DNA of 7,195 nt from an uncultured Bacilli bacterium (GTDB taxonomy: Bacteria; Bacillota_I; Bacilli_A; RF39; UBA660). Where the stretch lies: NCBI GenBank assembly GCA_947624075.1, contig CANQIM010000060.1:1-7195 (forward strand), read 5' to 3'. A program made the position numbers and the translations under genes. Within the stretch, counting starts at the first letter, position 1. Each line of letters starts with the position of its first letter. Under the pieces are notes generated by a model. It was not told where the DNA came from. It saw nothing but the letters and a program-made list of their open reading frames with translations, and ran no database searches. Positions 1-5,241 of this stretch are shown here, piece after piece.

Positions 1-19
1 TCTTTTCAACTTAAAAATT

Positions 20-979
20 TTAAAGATTGCTTTTTATGTGATTATAAATCTTTTGATAAGTAGCATTATCATAATGAAGTCCATCAGTAGAATCAAAACC
101 AGTTGATTTTAAATAACTATTTGTATCTATATACTTTACTGAACTTGATAAATTAGATTTCATTTTACTATTAAAAGAATCTATTTCAGAATTTAGAGAA
201 TCATAACTGCTTTTTGTTGGTAATACTGAGACAAAATATACTTTAGCTCCTTTGCCAGTCCAATCCTTAGCTTTACCATTTATATAGGAAATATAGCTAT
301 CAGCTTTATATAAATCATTTACTCCCATCAATATTATTATAGAACTTCCATTGGAAATTGAATTTTCAATTTGAGGTATACCTGTTGATTTCATCCAGTC
401 TAGGCCAATTGATTCTTTAGCACTCCAAACATCATTAGAGTTGACAGCACTCTTCATTCCTACAGTTCTTGAATCGCCAACAAAAATTAATTTATTAGAA
501 GAGTTGGCTGTTTGAGAAGAAGTTTGGGATGAAGACGAAGACGAAGATGAGGATTGTTGAGATGAAGAAGTTGTATCATCCTTTTTTTCATCTCCTGTGT
601 CATAATCATTAGGATTTCCTACTACATTTTGAGGATTTTCATTATTTGGTGGAATGTAATTGGAGTCACCAGTAGGTTTAGCACTTTCAGCATAATTCCA
701 ACAAGCCGCTATGGAAAAACTATCTTCAAGTAACTTCATGGTTACATTTACAATTATCGGTATAAAAAAGACCATTAATAAAGCAATTAGCCAATTTTTA
801 AAAGCATTTTTTAATTTTTTGTTTTCTGGATTACTCATTAATTTTATAAGAATAAGTACAAGTCCAATAATAGCTAATATTGGTCCTGCTATTTGAATAA
901 TTGTAAGAGCTGTCTTAGCTATAGAAATTAAAGTGGCAATACCTCTATTACCACAAGTGCTAACTAGGTCTAATATCAA
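20..979 (-). CDS. Two-helix membrane hairpin protein with Ser-rich linker and C-terminal SGNH/GDSL hydrolase domain
   Basis: Three parts are visible in this 319-residue protein. Residues 1-95 hold two membrane helices (about 22-48 and 63-84) around a basic loop NPENKKLKNAFKNW, with one Cys on each outer flank (C9, C93). This topology recalls TrbC/VirB2-type membrane proteins of conjugation systems, a resemblance only. Residues about 97-161 form a Pro/Asn then Ser/Gln/Thr low-complexity linker with a run of nine Ser (143-151). Residues 163-319 are an SGNH hydrolase: block I IFVGDSRT (G168-D169-S170 nucleophile), block III MGVND (G219, N221) and block V STDGLH (D299, H302), giving a complete Ser-Asp-His set. 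SGNH enzymes remove acyl groups from glycans or lipids. Topology by the positive-inside rule places the hydrolase outside the cell. The start is TTG 979, overlapping the GNAT stop as TTGA. It is the last gene of the operon seen; no terminator fits in the 19 bases left. Confidence 0.87.
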   Translation of the reverse strand: MILDLVSTCGNRGIATLISIAKTALTIIQIAGPILAIIGLVLILIKLMSNPENKKLKNAFKNWLIALLMVFFIPIIVNVTMKLLEDSFSIAACWNYAESAKPTGDSNYIPPNNENPQNVVGNPNDYDTGDEKKDDTTSSSQQSSSSSSSSSQTSSQTANSSNKLIFVGDSRTVGMKSAVNSNDVWSAKESIGLDWMKSTGIPQIENSISNGSSIIILMGVNDLYKADSYISYINGKAKDWTGKGAKVYFVSVLPTKSSYDSLNSEIDSFNSKMKSNLSSSVKYIDTNSYLKSTGFDSTDGLHYDNATYQKIYNHIKSNL

Positions 980-1545
980 GGGGCATTCCTCCCTTCTTTT
1001 TCATAGTCTAAGTATTTTTGAAATACATAGAAATAGGTATTATCTACTAAAACCATTTCTTTATATTTACCAAATACATGAGCAATGCCTTTATAAGATA
1101 CTATATTACCATATTCACAGGAAATAACAAAGGGATTTATAGAAAAATCTTTAGCTTTTTCTAAGGCCATGTATAAAATTTTTTTGTAATAGCCTTTTCC
1201 ACGTTCACTAGGTCTTATATCTACTCCTATGTGACCATATACTTTACCATTTTTATAGTTAAGTGAATGCCTTATGTCAAAAATGCCAATTAAATAATCA
1301 TCACTTTTGCGTAAAACTAGATAGCAAGTGCAGCCTACTTGATTTTTCTTTAAATTTTGTTCTAAGGCTAGATTAGTTATTTTTTTGTACCATTTGTAGA
1401 AATCACCTATTTGAATATAGCCCTTATTAAGAATTAAAGAACAATCGCCGGCTAAATAATTTTCGTTATTTATTTGATGTTCTTTAGCAAATTCATCTAA
1501 AATTTTTTTATCAAATATTTCTACGGTTCGACAATATAGTTCCAT
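976..1545 (-). CDS. GNAT-family N-acetyltransferase
   Basis: GNAT enzymes move an acetyl group from acetyl-CoA to an amine, or occasionally another acceptor. The acetyl-CoA pyrophosphate loop (motif A, R/Q-x-x-G-x-G) is clear in GHIGVDIRPSERGKGYY (104-120), with R115-G116-K117-G118. It is followed by the expected helix (YKKILYMALEKAK), a strand with ISCEYGN (141-147), and SYKGI (150-154), the usual N...S..I arrangement of the predicted-acetyltransferase group resembling COG3981. At 189 residues it is a single-domain, cytoplasmic enzyme with no signal or membrane helix. Cys residues at 72, 74 and 143 are noted without assigned role. ATG 1545 is preceded by GAGTGAT (1549-1555), whose TGA is the stop of the glycosidase gene. 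Its own TGA overlaps the next start as TTGA. The substrate is unknown. Position between surface-glycan enzymes suggests an amino sugar or a surface-protein amine, which is inference. Confidence 0.87.
   Translation of the reverse strand: MELYCRTVEIFDKKILDEFAKEHQINNENYLAGDCSLILNKGYIQIGDFYKWYKKITNLALEQNLKKNQVGCTCYLVLRKSDDYLIGIFDIRHSLNYKNGKVYGHIGVDIRPSERGKGYYKKILYMALEKAKDFSINPFVISCEYGNIVSYKGIAHVFGKYKEMVLVDNTYFYVFQKYLDYEKEGRNAP
987..993 (-). promoter_or_regulatory. Ribosome binding site GGGAGGA supporting the TTG start at 979
   Basis: GGGAGGA ends 7 nt before TTG 979, good spacing. An ATG at 986 abuts the site and opens only an eight-codon frame ending at TAG, so it is not a gene start. Confidence 0.75.
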
Positions 1546-1549
1546 ACAA

Positions 1550-2584
1550 TCACTCTTTTACAATCCAAAAAGTAGACATATCACGTAAACCATTTTTTCC
1601 ACCAGCAACTGGTGTATTGACTATTTTATTATTAATCACTAGTTCTGAAGATGATCCACCATCAAGATTGGCAGCATTATAGGCACCATATCTTTCCATG
1701 ATATCAGTTAAATCAATCATGTCGGCACCAAGACTGGTTGCTAAACGACCATTGATAACTAAGAATAAAACTATGCCATCTTGTCTTTGACCAATTGCAC
1801 TTCTTGGAGCAATGCCCCAGCCACCATTTCCTTTAATAAAGGATCTTTTGCCATTAACAATTAAGAAAGGACCAAATTCAATAGCGTCACGATATCCCAT
1901 TTTTAAAGCTTCGTCTTTGCTCATTTTTCCTAAAACAAATTTATTATCAGCAGTAAAGCCAATAAAACCGCCACCCATATTAGCATCAATATAGTCACTT
2001 ACAACTTTACCATCTTTAATAACTGTACCATGAGGTATGGCTCCATTAGAATTCCAATCTGGGTCATAAAAACCACCAGCATTCATCGCAATAATAGCAT
2101 TTTCTCTTTTAGCGACAGTTAAAATATCTTCTCCTCTAGAATTCAAATAGGCCGTTGTAGCAATTTTTACTTTAGATGGGTCGTAGATAGCAACTAAAAA
2201 ACCTTGATAACCTTCACCTTTAATATCAATTACTTTATATAATACATTATCTTCATGAACAAGTATTTCTTTTTCATATTCATTACGATAAATCGTTGTT
2301 GTATATTTTCGAAATTTTATCATATTAGGATCACTTATTTCGTTTACTTCCAAAATGCTATTATTAGCTAAAACCTTTTGAATAGTGACATCATCATAAA
2401 ACCAAGTAGCTAAATACTGATGTGATAAAGTGGTCATAGCACTGGTAATCCAAAAATTTCTAAAACCATCCCAAGGACCATAGAAAAGAAATAAAAATGA
2501 TGACGCAAAAAAGATTACTATTACACAGCTAATAGTAATAATTTTTCTTTTTAAAGACCACTTTTTTTTACTTCTTTTTTTCAT
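1550..2584 (-). CDS. Membrane-anchored phosphodiester glycosidase (NAGPA-type, DUF2233-like domain)
   Basis: The family includes N-acetylglucosamine-1-phosphodiester alpha-N-acetylglucosaminidase (NAGPA), which hydrolyses sugar-1-phosphodiester bonds; bacterial relatives occur in exopolysaccharide and wall-polymer loci. The 344-residue protein has a very basic N-terminus, one membrane helix (about 15-36), a short stalk with HQYLATWFYDD (55-65), then an extracellular catalytic domain (about 110-344). Family marks are AIIAMNAGGFYDPD (163-176), GAIPHGTVIKDGKVV (181-195), FGPFLIVNGK (237-246), APRSAIGQRQDG (259-270), FLVINGR (274-280) and ANLDGGSSSELVIN (305-318) with D308-G-G. I chose ATG 2584 because AGAGGAG (2589-2595) lies 4 nt before it. 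The longest frame reaches 45 bp further into the preceding gene without support. It follows that gene's TAG by one base and is followed after 4 bp by the GNAT gene. The likely substrate is a surface polymer with sugar-phosphodiester links, for example teichoic-acid-like, but specificity cannot be read here. Confidence 0.88.
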   Translation of the reverse strand: MKKRSKKKWSLKRKIITISCVIVIFFASSFLFLFYGPWDGFRNFWITSAMTTLSHQYLATWFYDDVTIQKVLANNSILEVNEISDPNMIKFRKYTTTIYRNEYEKEILVHEDNVLYKVIDIKGEGYQGFLVAIYDPSKVKIATTAYLNSRGEDILTVAKRENAIIAMNAGGFYDPDWNSNGAIPHGTVIKDGKVVSDYIDANMGGGFIGFTADNKFVLGKMSKDEALKMGYRDAIEFGPFLIVNGKRSFIKGNGGWGIAPRSAIGQRQDGIVLFLVINGRLATSLGADMIDLTDIMERYGAYNAANLDGGSSSELVINNKIVNTPVAGGKNGLRDMSTFWIVKE

Positions 2585-2585
2585 G

Positions 2586-3152
2586 CTACTCCTCTTTACC
2601 CGAAAATTCTTTATCATCATTGTAATCAATAAATTTTTTACTAGTAGAATATTCCTTTAATACTACTTGACTATTAATTGACTTTTGATAATCGTTGAAT
2701 TTTTTAATATTCTCATTATAAATATTTATATCACTTAAGAAATAGTTCACAACTTGTTCATAAATTACTTTATAGTTACTACATTTATTATTTACAGAAC
2801 TATCAGGGTAATATACATCATTACATAACTTATCTAATTCTTTTACTTGCTTAGTTATTTCATCAACCATATTTTCGTAATTAGAAAGACGTGTTTTAAC
2901 ATTTTCATCATTTTGTTGCATTGTATCAAAAAATAAATTACTTAATACTTCTACATAAAGATTGTCTCTTACATTTTCAAATAGTGATGTATTGGTACTA
3001 AAGTCCTCAAACTGATCCGATACGACAACCATTCTTTTATTCGTTAACTCTTTATCTTCTCTTAAACCAATTAAAAAAGAAGAAAAGCCTCCAGCAATAA
3101 TCATGACAAAACTTACTGCAAATAAAATGTATGAGATTTTTTTAGTTTCCAT
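2586..3152 (-). CDS. Single-pass membrane protein with extracytoplasmic helical domain, function unknown
   Basis: I do not recognise this 188-residue family. A short basic N-terminus (METKK) precedes one hydrophobic helix (about 7-30). With no lipobox Cys it is most likely an N-in anchor or uncleaved signal with the rest outside the cell. Residues about 45-165 are charged, Asn/Asp/Lys-rich and mostly helical in appearance, with possible coiled-coil character at about 85-110 and 128-160. Two cysteines, C110 and C124, bracket a short loop (NDVYYPDSS) and could form a disulfide. The tail (170-188) is charged and probably disordered. It is the first gene of the second operon. Its TAG stop is one base from the ATG of the phosphodiester glycosidase and its last codons serve as that gene's ribosome binding site, so the two should be coupled in expression. 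A partner or scaffold for the downstream surface enzymes is plausible but unproven. A PilO-like pilus accessory protein is a weaker alternative suggested by the nearby prepilin. Confidence 0.7.
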   Translation of the reverse strand: METKKISYILFAVSFVMIIAGGFSSFLIGLREDKELTNKRMVVVSDQFEDFSTNTSLFENVRDNLYVEVLSNLFFDTMQQNDENVKTRLSNYENMVDEITKQVKELDKLCNDVYYPDSSVNNKCSNYKVIYEQVVNYFLSDINIYNENIKKFNDYQKSINSQVVLKEYSTSKKFIDYNDDKEFSGKEE

Positions 3153-3156
3153 TAGT

Positions 3157-3164
3157 ATCACCCT
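3157..3164 (-). promoter_or_regulatory. Ribosome binding site AGGGTGAT that sets the 3152 start
   Basis: AGGGTGAT lies 4 nt before ATG 3152. The farther in-frame ATG at 3173 has no such site upstream and overlaps the predicted -10, so 3152 is taken as the start. Confidence 0.75.
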
Positions 3165-3171
3165 ATCTAGC

Positions 3172-3200
3172 ATTTTATCAAAAAAAGACTAAAAAGTACA
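3172..3200 (-). promoter_or_regulatory. Promoter of the surface-modification operon (extended -10)
   Basis: The minus strand shows TGATAAAAT (3172-3180), identical to the extended -10 of the other two promoters, with a weak -35 TGTACT (3195-3200, 3 of 6 matches) at 17-bp spacing. The predicted start near 3165 lies one base before the ribosome binding site, giving a leader of about 13 nt. An in-frame ATG at 3173 lies at the -10 hexamer and would be upstream of the transcript. Confidence 0.6.
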
Positions 3201-3216
3201 TATTTTTTGCAAAAGA

Positions 3217-3284
3217 AAAAGATAAATGTCAAAAACAAGTAGAATAAAGTTTTATAATTTTTTGTTTGTTGATTTTTATCTTTT
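3217..3284 (-). terminator. Long AT-rich inverted repeat, putative terminator of the glycan/prepilin operon
   Basis: On the minus strand an arm at 3262-3284 pairs with an arm at 3217-3238: 10 bp (AAAAGATAAA/TTTATCTTTT), a 2-by-2 internal loop, TCAA/TTGA, a one-base bulge, and AAACAA/TTGTTT. The loop is 23 nt (3239-3261). After the second arm comes TCTTTTGC, a modest U-run. It begins 9 nt after the prepilin stop, where a terminator is expected. It is unusually long, large-looped and poor in G-C pairs, so strength is uncertain. Confidence 0.55.
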
Positions 3285-3293
3285 ATTTCATAT

Positions 3294-3851
3294 TTAATCA
3301 TTAGAATAGACTGTTATGCTGTTACAATTTGCATATGTTTCTGATAAGGCTGATTCTATTTTGGAAGTAGCACTACTGTTTACAGTAAATAAATCAGAGG
3401 CATATTTTGTTTCAACTTTGTCCTTACCTTCGCCGCCTTTTAAATCATCTACGGCACTCATATATATACCACGAAAGCCTTTGTCATCGATACTTTCCAT
3501 TAATCTTACGTAGTAAACATCATCACCATAACTATTTTGTAGAACAACAAAAGAATAAGCTATATCATAATGGCCACCACTTGGTGCCTTTTTAAAATCA
3601 GAAGTATCAATATCTTTTAAGCTAATCGCAATACAACCACCTTCATTAGTTGGTTTTTTAAATCCAGGAAACTTTTTTCCTCTGATACCATACTCAACCT
3701 GGGCAACAAACTTTTTAGCATCTTCAACATATTGTGCCTGTCTGTTTGTTTCAACTACCCTTAGTACTGAAGAAACAGCTACTGTCATTAATATAGATAA
3801 TATTACTAAACTAGCAAGTAATTCAACTAAAGTAAAACCTCTTTTATTCAT
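3294..3851 (-). CDS. Type IV prepilin-like protein with N-terminal methylation motif
   Basis: This 185-residue protein begins with a classic class III prepilin leader. It has a short basic MNKRG, predicted cleavage after Gly5, then FTLVELLASLVILSILM, with Glu at position +5 of the mature chain (E10) and a hydrophobic helix to about residue 30. After cleavage by a prepilin peptidase, phenylalanine 6 would be the methylated N-terminus. The globular part (about 45-185) has two cysteines, C73 and C176, that could form a disulfide closing the C-terminal region, as in many pilins. The ribosome binding site AAAAAGGAG sits 7 nt before ATG. It follows the PssE-GtrA gene by 26 bp with no terminator between, so it is probably the last gene of the glycan operon. 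No peptidase, assembly ATPase or platform gene is in the window, so pilus machinery must be elsewhere. It could be a major pilin, a minor pilin or a competence pseudopilin. Confidence 0.88.
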   Translation of the reverse strand: MNKRGFTLVELLASLVILSILMTVAVSSVLRVVETNRQAQYVEDAKKFVAQVEYGIRGKKFPGFKKPTNEGGCIAISLKDIDTSDFKKAPSGGHYDIAYSFVVLQNSYGDDVYYVRLMESIDDKGFRGIYMSAVDDLKGGEGKDKVETKYASDLFTVNSSATSKIESALSETYANCNSITVYSND

Positions 3852-3877
3852 AGTTAGTCTCCTTTTTATAAATATAT

Positions 3878-4765
3878 TTATTCTTTTTGGCTTTTAAAAA
3901 TAAATAGCTTACTAAATAGATAGTTCAAAATAATTACTAAAATATTAGAAATAACTTTTGAAAGCATTTCATTAGCAGTAAATATTTGAATCATTACATA
4001 CATAAAAGCCATGTCAAAAATGAGTGATAATACTCTAAAGAAAAAGAATGAAATGACTTCTTTGACATTTTCTCTGACCTTTTTATTTTTACTTTCAAAT
4101 ACAAATAATTTGTTTGTAATAAAAGCAAATAAAACCGATAATATCCATGCTATAACATTACTTGTATATATTTTTATATTTAGCTTTCTTAAAATATAGA
4201 AAGATATTATATTAATTAGAGTGGTTAGGCCTCCAAAAACTAAGTAAAGTAGTACTTCACGATATTTGTTGTACCAAGAAATGTGATTTTCTTCTTCTAT
4301 ATAGTCACTAATTAATTTAATCATATTATCAGTATTACTTGTAAATTTTTTAGGCTTAAAACTTTTGCTTTTTTCAATTAATTTTCCTAAACTGTTGAAA
4401 TCTCTTAATTCTAAAATATAACCTTTATTAGAAAATTCCTTGATTATTTGCTTTTGATGATCATTGGTATGCTCTTTATATTTTGCTAACCTAGCAGCAG
4501 CAATTATCTTTTTATTTTTCTTTATGCCAGATAAAATAGAGCCAGCTCCTCCATGGGTTATTAGCAAGTCACATTGATCGATTAACTTGTCAAATTCATC
4601 TTCTGATACCAAATCAAGTATTTCCATATTTGGTGATGAATACTTAGTAAGACCTGCTTGAACTATAACTTTATCTTTTATGTTGCCTTTTTCTATTTCC
4701 CTATCAATTGCTTCAAGTAGACGGGTAAAGCTTTTGTCTTGTGTACCTAGTGTAACGAAAATCAT
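3878..4765 (-). CDS. PssE/Alg13-like glycosyltransferase domain fused to a GtrA-family membrane domain
   Basis: At 295 residues this is nearly twice the usual PssE length of about 160. Residues 1-155 form an Alg13/PssE (GT28 C-terminal type) domain: MIFVTLGTQ (1-9), a central strand IVQAG (34-38), and the donor-site signature ITHGGAGSI (69-77) with H71-G-G. Residues about 165-295 form a GtrA-type domain with four predicted membrane helices (about 171-192, 201-221, 236-258, 269-290). It carries the family's NKLFVF (218-223), SFFFFR (239-244) and NYLFSKLFIF (281-290) patterns. GtrA-family proteins are small membrane proteins linked to moving polyprenyl-phosphate-linked sugars across the membrane in O-antigen and teichoic-acid glucosylation. 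The fusion would tie the catalytic half of the PssD/PssE transferase to the membrane next to a possible flippase. I see no frameshift or stop at the junction. ATG 4765 is preferred because it gives the canonical MIFVTLGT N-terminus and overlaps the upstream TAA as TAATG. Calls of the two domains are firm; the joint function is inference. Confidence 0.88.
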   Translation of the reverse strand: MIFVTLGTQDKSFTRLLEAIDREIEKGNIKDKVIVQAGLTKYSSPNMEILDLVSEDEFDKLIDQCDLLITHGGAGSILSGIKKNKKIIAAARLAKYKEHTNDHQKQIIKEFSNKGYILELRDFNSLGKLIEKSKSFKPKKFTSNTDNMIKLISDYIEEENHISWYNKYREVLLYLVFGGLTTLINIISFYILRKLNIKIYTSNVIAWILSVLFAFITNKLFVFESKNKKVRENVKEVISFFFFRVLSLIFDMAFMYVMIQIFTANEMLSKVISNILVIILNYLFSKLFIFKSQKE

Positions 4766-5241
4766 TAGAAAATCCAACCTCCATAAGTAGCTTTAGGATA
4801 AATATCTTTCATACTTTCCCATTGAACTATGAATTTATCTGCTATAGGGTACAAAAGCCTACCAGTAATTGTTTTACTCGTCATATTAGCAAACGTTTCT
4901 ATATAAATTATTTTACTACCAAAAAATTTACCAAGGCAACAAATTGGTCCAGCTGTATGGACACCAGTAGTTACAATGTAATCAGGATGAATTTTCAAAT
5001 ATAAATAAAGACTCTTAAAGCAGTTATATAGTAATTTAAAAGGGTATGTTAGCGGATGATCTTTAGTGCCATATGTTAGATAATAAACTTTATTTTTATA
5101 CAAATCTTTTAAATACATGTTAGACTTTGTTTTTTCTGTTATTAAATTGAAATCATAATTATTAAACATCTTTTTCAACTGCATTAATTCATTTAAATGG
5201 CCACCAGTTGATGCCACAAATAAAACATTTCTCTTACTCAT
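4765..5241 (-). CDS. PssD/Alg14-like glycosyltransferase subunit
   Basis: This 158-residue protein matches the PssD/Cps14F/Alg14 type. In that family it is the membrane-associated acceptor-side half of a two-protein glycosyltransferase, paired with the Alg13-like subunit that binds the nucleotide-sugar. Visible features are the N-terminal strand and loop VLFVASTGGHL (6-16), a hydrophobic stretch around 65-83, PDYIVTTG (86-93) leading to HTAGP (95-99), IIYIETFANM (111-120), and a C-terminal ADKFIVQW (134-141) and YGGWIF. I chose ATG 5241 over an in-frame GTG at 5250 because GAGTGAT (5246-5252) lies 4 nt before the ATG and contains that GTG. Its start overlaps the GT4 stop by 8 bp, and its stop shares one base with the next start (TAATG). 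It is therefore translationally coupled on both sides, as expected for subunits made in a fixed ratio with the next gene. The gene name pssD is by resemblance only. Confidence 0.87.
   Translation of the reverse strand: MSKRNVLFVASTGGHLNELMQLKKMFNNYDFNLITEKTKSNMYLKDLYKNKVYYLTYGTKDHPLTYPFKLLYNCFKSLYLYLKIHPDYIVTTGVHTAGPICCLGKFFGSKIIYIETFANMTSKTITGRLLYPIADKFIVQWESMKDIYPKATYGGWIF
4778..4782 (-). promoter_or_regulatory. Ribosome binding site GGAGG for the PssE-GtrA fusion
   Basis: GGAGG lies 12 nt before ATG 4765, rather long, and directly abuts an in-frame TTG at 4777, which is too close to be served by it. The TAATG stop/start junction suggests that reinitiation also helps. Confidence 0.55.

Noticed and set aside
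510..570. Tandem trinucleotide-like tract (gac gaa repeats on the plus strand) as a phase-variation repeat
   Set aside because: It encodes the Ser run of the linker with mixed TCN codons. The repeat is short and imperfect, and changes would be in codon-sized steps, so slippage switching is unlikely.
984..986. ATG as the start of the SGNH protein
   Set aside because: It abuts the ribosome binding site and opens a different frame that stops after eight codons. TTG 979 has correct spacing and the right frame.
976..1552. Mycoplasma-type code with TGA as tryptophan
   Set aside because: Reading through TGA at 1552-1550 adds only a short tail, and TGA at 978-976 coincides with the TTGA overlap typical of a real stop. 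Tryptophans in conserved positions are TGG.
3227..3232. Perfect TTGACA on the minus strand as a -35 for the second operon
   Set aside because: No -10-like hexamer lies 16-18 bp downstream (the positions read CAAAAA or AAAAAA), and it is part of the hairpin arm. The extended -10 at 3172-3180 is too far away to pair with it.
3868..3881. 14-bp perfect palindrome ATAAATATATTTAT between the PssE-GtrA and prepilin genes
   Set aside because: It consists only of A and T in a very AT-rich context, has no loop or U-tract, and could easily arise by chance, so I do not call it an operator or terminator.
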